The notes beneath the pieces are model-generated. The model was given only the letters and a program-made list of their open reading frames with translations, was not told the origin of the DNA and did no database searches. 64,000 nt of DNA, taken from assembly GCA_020442385.1 (NCBI GenBank), contig JAGRKE010000002.1:434001-498000 (forward strand), in the 5' to 3' direction. This document shows, in pieces, positions 18,449 through 29,100 of the stretch. Position numbers and translations under genes: made by a program. The DNA is from Alphaproteobacteria bacterium. Lineage in GTDB: Bacteria > Pseudomonadota > Alphaproteobacteria > Micavibrionales > Micavibrionaceae. Numbering within the stretch: the first letter of the stretch is position 1; every line of letters begins with the position of its first letter.

Positions 18449-19567
18449 ATGGCCACACCTTCTGATAATATACAAAGTCAATCGGATGCCCAAAACGGCA
18501 GCTCCAAAATACAGGTGCTGTTGGTGGATGACAGCGCGGTTATTCGCGGTGCACTGGCACGCATCCTTGAAAATTTCGACGATGTTGAGATTGTCTCTTC
18601 TGTTGCCAACGGCGAAATGGCCATTTCCTCAGCGCGGCGCAAGCAGCCTGATATCATTATCATGGATATTGAAATGCCGGTGATGGACGGCATTACCGCC
18701 CTGCCGGAAGTCTTAAAAACCAGCCCGAATTCAAAGGTCATTATGTTCTCGTCCCTCACCGAGGAAGGCGCGGATGTAACCCTTAAAGCGCTCTCTTTAG
18801 GCGCGGTGGAATGTATTGTGAAGCCTTGCTCCTCCGAGCCGATCGGCGAAGGCTCGCTGTTCCAGCGCAAGCTCATCGAAACCATTCGCGGCCTCGTGCC
18901 TAAAAAAGCCCGTAGCGGCGCAACCCTCAGCGCCGTTCCTGAAAAAACTGAAGAGAGCTTTTCTCTGCGCAAAGACGCTATGGCCTATACCGGCAAACCA
19001 AGTCTAATTATGATCGGCAGCTCGACCGGCGGCCCGCAAGCGTTGTTCGAGGTGCTTAAAAATATTGGCACCCCTGACATTCCGATTGTAGTCACCCAGC
19101 ACATGCCCGCAAAATTTACAACCATGCTGGCCCAACACATACAACAGCACAGCAGTATCCCCTCTTTTGAGGGCACCGAAGGTATGGCTGTCGAAAAAGG
19201 CAAAATTTACGTCGCGCCGGGCGGCTATCACATGAAACTGGTTCAGGATGAAACCTTCAAAACCATTATCAAACTTGATGAAGGCCCGCCCATCCACTAT
19301 TGCAAACCCTCGGTTGAGCCGATGTTCACCAGCGCACTGGAAATCTATGGTCGCAAAGCGCTGGGCGTGATGCTCACCGGCATGGGGAATGACGGCATTA
19401 ACAGCTCAAAAGACTTGGTCGAAAAAGGTGGACGTCTGATCGCTCAAGACGAAAAAACCAGCGTGGTTTGGGGCATGCCCGGCGCGGTGGCAAAGGCCGG
19501 TTTATGCGCGGACGTACTGCCTCTGAATGAAATTGGCCCTTGGATTAGAAAGGCGCTTGCAGGATAA
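18449..19567 (+). CDS. cheB: Chemotaxis glutamate methylesterase CheB
   Basis: 372 aa. An N-terminal receiver (VLLVDDSAVIRGAL, IIMDIEMPVMDG) controls a C-terminal esterase with catalytic Ser in GSSTGGPQAL (about 190), His in TQHMPAKFT and Asp in LTGMGNDG (about 312). It removes methyl groups from chemoreceptors for adaptation and opposes the neighbouring cheR product. The linker between domains is Ala/Ser/Glu-rich. Confidence 0.96.
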   Translation: MATPSDNIQSQSDAQNGSSKIQVLLVDDSAVIRGALARILENFDDVEIVSSVANGEMAISSARRKQPDIIIMDIEMPVMDGITALPEVLKTSPNSKVIMFSSLTEEGADVTLKALSLGAVECIVKPCSSEPIGEGSLFQRKLIETIRGLVPKKARSGATLSAVPEKTEESFSLRKDAMAYTGKPSLIMIGSSTGGPQALFEVLKNIGTPDIPIVVTQHMPAKFTTMLAQHIQQHSSIPSFEGTEGMAVEKGKIYVAPGGYHMKLVQDETFKTIIKLDEGPPIHYCKPSVEPMFTSALEIYGRKALGVMLTGMGNDGINSSKDLVEKGGRLIAQDEKTSVVWGMPGAVAKAGLCADVLPLNEIGPWIRKALAG

Positions 19568-19570
19568 AAC

Positions 19571-20464
19571 ATGAAAATAAATGATTTTGATATCTACAGC
19601 ACCTTGCTGAAAAAGCGCTCCGGCCTGACACTTACACCGGATAAATCCTACCTGCTGGAATCGCGCTTAACCCCGATTGCCAAGAAATGGGGACTGGAAT
19701 CGCTCGATGCCCTTACATTGAAGCTGCAAAGCGCGCCCGAGGAAGCGCTGCTCAATGACATTATGGAAGCGATGACTACCAACGAAACCTCCTTCTTCCG
19801 CGATACACGCCCGTTTGATTTGTTCCGTGACGATGTGCTGCCGATTATTCAGGAGCGCCGCGCCGTACAAAAAAATCTTAAAATCTGGTGCGCCGCCGCC
19901 TCCAGCGGGCAAGAACCCTACTCTCTAGCCATGATTTTAAAAGAGCTGGAGAGCACAAAATTTGCCGGCTGGCGTGCACAAATCAAAGCCACCGACATTT
20001 CAAAAGAAATTATAGATCAGGCGAAAAAAGCCACCTACTCCCAGTTTGAGGTGCAGCGCGGTTTGCCCATCCAAATGCTGATGAAATACTTCACGCAGGA
20101 AGAAGAGAAATGGCGTTTAAAAGACGACATTCGCAATATGATTGAATTTGGCCTCTTTAACCTGCTGGAAAGCATGGCAGGCCTTGGCACATTCGATATT
20201 ATTTTCTGCCGCAACGTCCTGATTTACTTTGACGAGGCGACAAAGGCCGATGTGCTGGCGCGGATGCAAAAAGTTCTCGCACCCGACGGATATTTATTCC
20301 TTGGCGGCGCGGAAACCGTTTTAGGTATTACCGATGCCTTTGCCCCCGTGCCAGACAGACGCGGGCTATATGCACCCAAAGGCAGCGCCGATTTGATAAG
20401 GGACACACAAAAAACAGCCGCCAGCGCTGCCGCGCCTATTGCATCTGCGCCGATTTCCTCGTAA
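19571..20464 (+). CDS. cheR: Chemotaxis protein methyltransferase CheR
   Basis: 297 aa SAM-dependent enzyme that methylates receptor glutamates. The N-terminal helical domain ends with MTTNETSFFRD. The SAM domain contains WCAAASSGQEPYSLAM, KATDISKEII and IIFCRNVLIYFD. It starts 3 nt after cheB, confirming the operon. A short Ala-rich tail follows the domain. No chemoreceptor gene is in this window. Confidence 0.96.
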   Translation: MKINDFDIYSTLLKKRSGLTLTPDKSYLLESRLTPIAKKWGLESLDALTLKLQSAPEEALLNDIMEAMTTNETSFFRDTRPFDLFRDDVLPIIQERRAVQKNLKIWCAAASSGQEPYSLAMILKELESTKFAGWRAQIKATDISKEIIDQAKKATYSQFEVQRGLPIQMLMKYFTQEEEKWRLKDDIRNMIEFGLFNLLESMAGLGTFDIIFCRNVLIYFDEATKADVLARMQKVLAPDGYLFLGGAETVLGITDAFAPVPDRRGLYAPKGSADLIRDTQKTAASAAAPIASAPISS

Positions 20465-20509
20465 AACGCACTTTCTAAAAGAATCTGTAGACGTAAGAGA
20501 GCCTGTTTT

Positions 20510-22105
20510 ATGAGCAACAGCAAACCCCGCAAGATTGAGCGCGCGCTCATTTCCGTTTCCGATAAAAACGGTGTTGAAGACTTCGCCAAGAAACTCGCCG
20601 GATATGGCGTGGAAATTCTCTCCACCGGGGGCACGGCGAAAATGCTAAAAGAGGCTGGTTTAGACGTTATTGATGTCTCCGACTTCACGGGCTTTCCCGA
20701 AATTATGAATGGCCGGGTTAAAACCCTGCATCCCAAGGTGCATGGCGGCCTGCTGGCGATCCGTGAGAATGCAGATCACGTCAAAGCCATGGAAGAAAAC
20801 GGCATTCAGGGCATTGATATGTTGGTTGTCAATCTCTACCCCTTCGTTGAAACCGTAAAAGGCGGCGGCGATTTTGCGGCCTGCGTAGAAAATATTGATA
20901 TCGGCGGCCCGGCGATGATCCGCGCTGCGGCGAAAAACCACGACTATTTAAGCGTGATCACAACCCCGCAAGATTACGCGCAGGTGCTCAGCGATATGCA
21001 GAGCAATGACGGCGCGGTTACCCATGAAACCCGCAAAAAGCTGGCCGCCAGCGCCTTCGCGCTCACCGCTGCCTATGATTCCAGCGTCTCCAGCTGGTTT
21101 GCGCAGCAACTGGGCGAAGAAAGCCCCTACGCGGCGCGCTATACGCTCTCAGGCACGCTCAAGCAAACCCTGCGCTATGGTGAAAACCCGCATCAAAGCG
21201 CGGCCCTGTATATGTTCGACGATCAGCCCCGCCCCGGCGCCGCCAGCGCGCAGCAGCTACAGGGGAAAGAGCTATCCTATAACAACATCAATGACACCGA
21301 CGCGGCCTTTGAATTGGTGGCGGAATTCGACGCGCCCGCTGTCGCGATCATCAAGCACGCCAATCCGTGCGGCGTTGCCAGCGATGAGAACATCATGAAC
21401 GCCTACGAGCGCGCGCTGCGCTGCGACCCCGTCAGTGCGTTTGGCGGCATTATTGCCCTCAACCGCCCCTTTACCAAGGACTTGGCCGAGGCCATCATCA
21501 CCCGCTTTGTTGAGGTTGTGATCGCCCCGTCCGTTGAAGACGGCGCGCTGGAGGTTATGGCGCAAAAGAAGAATATCCGCGTGCTGACCACCGGCTCTAT
21601 GCCTGATGTTACCCAGCCGCGGCGCATGCTGACCCGTATTGCCGGCGGCATTCTGGTGCAGGATACCGACAATCACGTGATCAGCGCCAAAGGTCTTCAG
21701 GTCGTTACCGCGCGCGAGCCAAGCCCGCAAGAGCTTAAAGACCTGCTCTTTGCCGAGCGCGTTGCCAAACATGTGAAATCCAACGCCATTGTCTACGCTA
21801 AGGACGGCGCAACCGTAGGCATTGGCGCAGGCCAGATGAGCCGCGTTGATTCCGCCCGTATTGCCGCCTGGAAGGCCGAAGAGGCCGCCAAAGAAGCGGG
21901 CCTGAGCGAATCCCTCGCCAAAGGCTCCGTTGTCGCCTCCGATGCGTTTTTCCCTTTTGCGGACGGGCTCATCTCAGCCGCCGAAGCGGGCGTGAGCGCG
22001 GTTATTCAACCCGGCGGCTCTATCCGTGATGAAGAGGTGATCGCCGCCGCCAATGAACGCGGGCTGGCCATGGTCTTTACCGGCACACGTCACTTCCGCC
22101 ATTAA
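20510..22105 (+). CDS. purH: Bifunctional AICAR formyltransferase/IMP cyclohydrolase
   Basis: 531 aa, the last two steps of purine synthesis to IMP. The N-terminal MGS-like cyclohydrolase domain begins [20 protein letters not shown] and contains [13 protein letters not shown]. The C-terminal transformylase domain has [22 protein letters not shown] and FFPFADGL. Length equals the family norm. It uses formyl-tetrahydrofolate, so it relates functionally to folD at 46161. It stands alone between the che operon and the accessory locus. Confidence 0.97.
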   Translation: MSNSKPRKIERALISVSDKNGVEDFAKKLAGYGVEILSTGGTAKMLKEAGLDVIDVSDFTGFPEIMNGRVKTLHPKVHGGLLAIRENADHVKAMEENGIQGIDMLVVNLYPFVETVKGGGDFAACVENIDIGGPAMIRAAAKNHDYLSVITTPQDYAQVLSDMQSNDGAVTHETRKKLAASAFALTAAYDSSVSSWFAQQLGEESPYAARYTLSGTLKQTLRYGENPHQSAALYMFDDQPRPGAASAQQLQGKELSYNNINDTDAAFELVAEFDAPAVAIIKHANPCGVASDENIMNAYERALRCDPVSAFGGIIALNRPFTKDLAEAIITRFVEVVIAPSVEDGALEVMAQKKNIRVLTTGSMPDVTQPRRMLTRIAGGILVQDTDNHVISAKGLQVVTAREPSPQELKDLLFAERVAKHVKSNAIVYAKDGATVGIGAGQMSRVDSARIAAWKAEEAAKEAGLSESLAKGSVVASDAFFPFADGLISAAEAGVSAVIQPGGSIRDEEVIAAANERGLAMVFTGTRHFRH

Positions 22106-22276
22106 TTTATATCCAAATACCCTAAAAAACCCTCACTGAGCCCCGTTTTTTAAGGGTTCGTTAACCCTTGCTCTATATACTGAGCTTGCAAAATTATGCT
22201 GAAATACGTATACTATGTGTAATATAAAAATAAATAGTATAAAAAATAAGTAATAATATTGCGGTTTAAATATAGA

Positions 22277-22340
22277 GGGTATGATCTTTCGAACATAAAA
22301 AGTCCAAATATTTCAAGGACATGGTTCTCCCTTCATACCC
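22277..22340 (+). promoter_or_regulatory. Nested hairpin in the leader of the accessory locus
   Basis: Three successive helices can stack into one long hairpin: GGGTATGA (22277-22284) with TCATACCC (22333-22340), GAAC (22291-22294) with GTTC (22324-22327), and GTCC (22302-22305) with GGAC (22317-22320). It ends 50 nt before the ATG at 22391 in an otherwise AT-rich 285-bp gap after purH. It may be a leader RNA structure or an operator; which one is not decidable here. Confidence 0.4.
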
Positions 22341-22390
22341 AGAGGTTAACAGCTCAGCGATGAGCGATAGCTCTAAAGGGTGTAAACGCT

Positions 22391-23002
22391 ATGAATGGCG
22401 ATAAAGATAAAGACGGCCCAGTCCCAGTCGGTAAAACCGTTGGTGAATACGCACACAAAGGTTGGAATGGTGTGACAGGCTTCTTCGGCAGTGTCGCAGA
22501 CGGCTGGAAAGACGATAAGAAAGAAACACAACCTTCAGAAAACTCTGAAAACAACACAGAAGAGCCTAGCTTTATTGAGAATATGCTTGGGCTATCTGAT
22601 AAGGATGGCGATGGTGCAGCTGATGGCCTGGGTTTAGGCAAAAACCTAGGTTTTGGTACGGGCCTTACCGCTTTGTTCAATAAAGTTTTTGGAATGAATT
22701 TGATGAAAAGCTTTCTTCTGAGCTCTGTTATCATGACCGTCCTAAACTTTATTCCTAAACTCAGAGACGTCTTTAATTCTAATGCTAAGAAAGGTGCCGA
22801 TCTTACACAAAAACCTAATCTTGATGGCACATCCGGGAAGTTTAATCAAAATCTGACAACGGCGGAAAAAGATGAAAATGGTAAACTTTTGCAAGGTCCT
22901 GACCTCACAAAAGAACTTGCCGAAAACGCCCAACAATATGCCGGAAAATACGACACGCTACCTAAAAACCAACACCAACCAACATTGGAGATAGATAGTT
23001 AA
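22391..23002 (+). CDS. Hypothetical protein, accessory locus
   Basis: 203 aa, no family recognised. It has a polar N-terminus with acidic DKDKDG, a second DKDGDGAADG (EF-hand or thrombospondin-type-3-like calcium loop, inference), a Gly-rich hydrophobic stretch GLGLGKNLGFGTGLTALF and a probable membrane helix (SFLLSSVIMTVLNFIP, about residues 103-118), then a polar tail. No signal peptide. AAAGGG precedes the ATG. It lies 108 bp upstream of the giant gene and is probably co-functional with it, since both combine Gly-rich hydrophobic patches with charged tails. Confidence 0.75.
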   Translation: MNGDKDKDGPVPVGKTVGEYAHKGWNGVTGFFGSVADGWKDDKKETQPSENSENNTEEPSFIENMLGLSDKDGDGAADGLGLGKNLGFGTGLTALFNKVFGMNLMKSFLLSSVIMTVLNFIPKLRDVFNSNAKKGADLTQKPNLDGTSGKFNQNLTTAEKDENGKLLQGPDLTKELAENAQQYAGKYDTLPKNQHQPTLEIDS

Positions 23003-23110
23003 CCAACTTTTAACCTTTTATCTATATGAAGGTAGGTAGAGAAAAGCCGTAAAAGCCAATAAAACCAATAAAAAGCGGCAAAAATAAAAAGAGTAATAGA
23101 GACAGGTGTA

Positions 23111-26100
23111 ATGACAAGCGACGATACCATCAATAAAAACGCAAGCGGAGGCCGCGATTTTTCATTCAGGAATATCGGCAGGCCCTCACACCGTATTGCA
23201 CAGGGGCTCGTCGGTGAGAAAGATCCCGAAGCCGCCGAAAGGGCAGAACGCTGGGGCAAAAATGGCGCCGGTTTCGATGGCATGCCATTTCTGGATGAAG
23301 ATTTCGACTACGATAAAATTGAAGATAAAACCGCAGATGGCAAGCTGAAGCATCCTGAATATAAAAACGCCAGAGAGCAATATATAAGAGCCGCCAAACT
23401 CCTTTATGAGCTAACCGATAATTACCGCAACGACGGCAATAGCTATAACGGCCGCGCCAAAGATTGGGACGACGATCGCTGGATTAAATTCGGCAAGCGC
23501 GAAATGGGCTGGTTTACCCACAACGCCATTGGTTTGGGTAAATGGTATGTGCGGCTGGAACGCTTCAAAGACCAAGCTGAAGAACTCGAAAAGGCGGGAA
23601 AAACAGAAGAAGCCGCAGCCATAAACAAGCGTATTCAGGCTTTCGGTTACCTGATGGAACTGCACGAGCACAGTGAGACAGATGTATTCGGTGAAGACGG
23701 CTTGAACTTTCTTTATAGAGGGTTGGTGACCGATCCGCTGACCATTGGTGGTATTGTCGCCTCTTTCTTCACTTTCGGCGGCGCCTCTGCCGCTGTTGAA
23801 GCAGGTAAGCAAACTTCAAAACTTGCCGTCATGACCCTTATAAAAAGCACGATCAAGAAAGGAATCACAACCGGCGTTGAAAAAAGCATCGAAAAAGGTG
23901 TTCAGGAAAGCATTGAATCCCTCGCCAAAAAAGGTGTTGAAAAAAGCATCATCAAAGGTGTTGAAAAAAGCATCATCGAAGGCCTTAAAACCGCCGGTAA
24001 AAAAGGCCTAGAAAAGGGTATTGAAAAAGGCCTTCAAACAGGCGTTAAAGAAACTGCGGATATGGCCATTGAGGCCTCTATCAAGAAAATCGTTGAAAAC
24101 GGCATCAAACAAGGTGCCAAACAGGGATCTGAGAAGGCTCTGCAACAGGCACTTAAACAGGCTGAAAAAGAAGGGCTGAAGAAAACCTCTATACGCGTCA
24201 TTGAACAAAGCATCAAAAAGGGTGTTGCTCTCGCTGAGAAAGAGGGGCTAAAGGCCGGCTTGGAGAATGGCCTCAAGATGGCCAGTAAAAAGGCCCTGAC
24301 CGCCAGCATTAAAAATGCCGCCTTCGGCCATGCATTTTTTCCAACACTGTTCCGTAAAGGTGCAGGCGGCGGCCTGAAAGCCACATTCAAAAACCGTTCG
24401 GCTTTTGCGCTCGCCGAAAACACAGCTACGGGCTTTTACTTTGACTACGGCATGCAAAACGCCCGCATTGCGCTGGGCCTACAGGATAAATATAACGTCT
24501 GGCAAAGTCTTATTGCCACAGGAATGGGCGCCGTGTTTGGCGAAAGCATGGGCGCGGGCATGCGCGGGCTTGGCAAGACATACTCAAGGACAGTCAAACC
24601 AAAATTCCAAAATGTCTGGAGCAACTACAAAATCAACACCGCAAAATACAAGGCTGATGAGAACCCGAACGGCAATTCGATTTTGGGTGGCTTAGAAAGC
24701 CGGTTTGGAAGCCTTGCGAAAAAAATAGAGTACAATCAAATTATGAAGGATGCCAGCAAAGCAGAGCAACGGCTACGCGATGCCAAATTCAAGCTGGACA
24801 TGGAAAAAGGAATAGCAAAGAAAAAGGCACGCAAAGCAGAGGCACTGAAAGATAGTGCAAAGAGGGGCCCAAAAGCAGAAGCAGATGCAGAAAAAGCAGC
24901 CGAAAGACTAAAAAGAGCAGAAGAAAAATTCAAAAAAGCTGAAACAGATTACAAGAATAAAGCAGAGGCCGCGGAAGAAGCAATAGAAGCTATGGAAGAT
25001 GATGCCATCGCGAAAGCGGCCGCCAGCGGCAAGAAGAAAAAACTCGGCGAGGTTCCAGAATATAAGCGTGGAATAGATAAATTTAAGATTCTGATGCGCC
25101 GTAACCTTAATCCATTGAAGCTTTTTACAAACTGGGCTCCCGTGAGAAACATGGCCATGAATTCTATTCCCGTTGTAAGACCCGTTGTTGACGCTGTCGA
25201 CCGTATGATGGGCGGGTTTGCTACAGGGAAAGCTCTCAAAAAAAATTCCTTTATTAGAAAAGTCCAAAACTTACAAGATAATATCTTAAAAGCTCTTGAC
25301 GAAGGCAAAGGCACCGATGAAGTCCGTGGCATAATTGATACATTCGCAACGAATAACAAGGCCGAATTTGAAAAATTGCAGAAAGATTTGGTTAAATTTA
25401 GAGACGCTTTGGATGCTGAGTATATAACAGTAGAAGACATTGAATCTTCAACCCGTTTAAACCGTTTTATTAAGGCCATGCCTGACACTTTGTTCCCTGG
25501 TGTTCACATTAGAACTGGTGTCAACAAAGAACAAAAAGCCGCTCTGCTCTCTTTCGTTGATGATATGCAGGAGATCGCCGTTGACTTGCAAAAAGGTGCT
25601 AGCGGTAAAAACGGTAAGCAAATGCTAGCAACCGCTGAAAAAGTTATAAGTAAAGAAGTAACGACCGACGAACTCCGCAACAGCGTCGACGGCTTTTCTC
25701 ACGCCAACCTTGTTGTCGATAACGCAGAAACCAGAATTACAGGAAAATGGCGCCGAACAAATGATCGCGCGAACAGACAGTGGAAAAAAGCGCTAGAGCG
25801 CTCCATTCAGGAAGGATACTACAACAAAGAGCACCACACTGGAAAACCCAGAAAGCTATTTGGCGAAGGTGGCCTCGCCAGAGAAAACATGGAAGAACAA
25901 TGGCAAAATAAGGTTCTGCCATTCTTCGAAACAATTGCACAAAAAGATGAGAGTGGAAACATCACATCTGTTAACTGGCTTGATACCAATGTAGCGACTT
26001 TCGCAGATTTTCTTAAAGAATTTTTCGATGTAGGTATGGGACATGATGTTCCTTATATGCTTGATGAAATTATGCGCAGAATGCAAAAAGTCGGCGGCAA

Positions 26101-29100
26101 GCCTGTGGAGCCTTTACCAGGTTCAGCAACCTTAGCGGAATCCCTCAAAAGGCTTGGAAACTATGAGGGTAACCCCCAGTATAAAAAGTTCGTTGACGAC
26201 ATCCAAAGACAGGTTGAGCTTTTAAAAGCCGGAAAGCCTGGGGCATATAAGAAAATATGGGGACCCTACCAATATAACCGTCCGAATAGAGAGTTCTATG
26301 CAAGGCGAAGCTATCCTTTACGATTTGCATATCGCTACAACTATACCACGTGGCATGGCTTTTCTACTCCTGGGGTCAACTTCGGATTAGATTACTTCAT
26401 TTTCACCCCCCTAAAACGCTCAGGTGCTTGGCTTCTGGGAGCCAAGAAAGCAGGCCTTGATCTTGACGCTTATGCGGTAAAAGCAAAACCTGATATTCAG
26501 TGGATGGGCGAAAATGGGAACATTCTTGGAAACGTCCGTAGATCCTTTATCAGAATTGGATCAATGGGACTGCTTAATGATATTCACTTCAAAACAGATG
26601 GAAAATGGACAATGCCTTGGCGTTGGGTTAACACTACGCCGCTCGGAAAATATACATTAGCCGGTGGAACCATATATGCAGCGGGGGCGCTTCTAAACCA
26701 AGGATGGATGAAAAGTTTCGGAGGCTGGTTCGCAGATACGACATCAACACCTAGCCAGATAGGATATAACACAACGCTTGGAACATTCGGAATTGATCCT
26801 ATATTCGAAGCGCCTTTTGACGGTCAAGAAGCCCCTAAAACACCAGAAGAGTTTCCCGGTGCCGTTGCAAAACAAGCGTCTTCTATCACCGCGCTACAAA
26901 TACAACTTGAAACATATAACGAAATGATCACCGAGGGCCAACAAGGCGCAGAAGAAGGCAAAAAGATATTTGTTGAACAACAATATGCACCAGTGATTAA
27001 AGCCGGAAGGAAATTAATTACGGAACAAACTGACAATTTAAATCAAGCAAAGAGAAGCCTTGAAAGCGCAAAGAAAACTATTTCAATACAAGAAAAAATC
27101 CTCAAGAAATTGGATGAAAAAAATACTATTGAAAACTTGGAAGACGCCTACAACAGCGCGCGAGATGACTACAAAAACGCTGTGGATGCTACACGAAAAG
27201 AAGCCCTCAAAGGCGTAATGGATAGCAACGAGAAAGCCTGGAGCAACGCCATAAAAACAAAAGAAGCGGCCCAAGGAACGCTCGAAAAAGCACAAACCAA
27301 AAAAACCGAGGCCGAACAAACCATCAACACCATTCAAACAGCGCTTAAAGATTCTGCCGCTGATATCGGCAAAATCCTCGGTGCGATGGAGGAGAAGGAT
27401 GTTAACACGCTTCTAGACAACTCACCTGAGCTTGACGCAATCTTGAAGGGGCAGGCCTTACCAACATATATTCCAGGCGCAGCCGCTGCCGGACAACCCC
27501 TCCCCGAAGAGGAGCAAAAGCTGGTGACCAGTGCGATGCAAAAAATTGCAGCTGCAGAGGCCGCCGGCAAACAGCCTGATTTGACCGAAGCTGAACAAAA
27601 AGCGCTCGAAAAAGCCCTTAAAGCTGCTCAGGAAAAGTTTGAAAAAGATCTGTCCTCAGCCCGGGAAAAGGTTAAGGCCGGGAAAGGAATGGAGCTAACT
27701 GCGGATGAAAAAGCGGCTTGGGATACAGCCATGGTAAACGCACTTGCGAAGGTCGAAAAGGGTGAAAAACTCACGGCCGCAGAAATCGCAATGCTTCAAG
27801 AGGCCAAGGTCGCTTTGGACTCTATGGACAAAGACAGCCTCAGTGAAGATCACAAAAAGCTGCTGGAAAATGTTGATAGCGCCCTAAAAAGTAACAGCGC
27901 CAAGACAGATCCAAAGAATGAAGAAGAGAAAAGCGACCCCGAAAACGATGATGGCGGTGATGGATCATCCCTCTTCGGCCGCGACACAAGCGACAAAGTA
28001 AACCGCGCCGCGAACGGCCTGCTGGACACAATTCTGCCCAACGGCGAAAGCGCAGAAATCAGCAACACACTGAACAACACAGGCACGTTGCTTAAGAGCG
28101 CATTCTACAACGCAAAAGATATCGGCGTCGGCGCTTTCAAGAGCTTGAAAGGCTCTGCCGGTGGCCGCACGGCCCTTGGAATTGGCGGCGGTCTGCTCGC
28201 CTCATGGCTCGGCATGTCTTTGATCGGCGGCTGGCTTGACAATACAATAGGCAAAATCCCCTTCGCAGGCTCTTTGCTGAAATTCGTTGTGCGCGTTGCG
28301 ATGTTCTTCGGCGGCTGGAAGATCACCGAGAACCTGCTGCAAAGCGACAGCAACGGCAAGCATGTTCCCACAAACGAACTGAATCTAAACGGCAGCAACC
28401 CAGAGCTTGGCGCAGGCAATGAAGTTGGCGGCGAAAACACCGTGGTTATCAGTGATGAGCAAACCCACATCAACAAGGCCCAAAAGACCCTTGATGACAC
28501 GCTGCAGAGCCTGAAAGACGCGCGTGAGAGCATTGCCGAGAAGATTGAGAATCTGAAGAAAGAAACCGGCAAAGAGGAAGAGATTCAAAAGCTGGAAGAT
28601 GCAAAAACCAAGCTGGAAGAAAACATCAAAACGCTTGAAGGTGAGCGTGACACCAACGCCAGCATCGAGAATATGAAGACAATCCAGACAAAGATTGAAG
28701 AGCTGCGCGCGGCCGGTGACAAAGACGCTGAAATCGAAAAATTGCAGCAGCAATTGATCCAGGAAGAAGAGCAACTCAACGATCAAATGAAGGCATACAA
28801 AGACGGTGCCAAAGAAGCCCTGACAGGCACAGGCGTAACCATTGCCGCGACCGATGGCGACGAAGGCAAAGGCAGCACAGACAGCGGTTCATTCGACAAG
28901 AAGAAAGCCCTGAAGAGCAATGCGGCTGATATGATTGGCAAAAACGACACAATGCTCGCCGATGTTTATATCGAGCAAGAAGACGAGCTTGAAGAGGATC
29001 TGGAGAACGCGAAAGTCTCTTACATGGGTAAAATCCAGTCCAGCAAGGGCGGCAATGCGACAACCGTTGCCATCGTGAACGGTCAGGCCGTAACCCTGAA

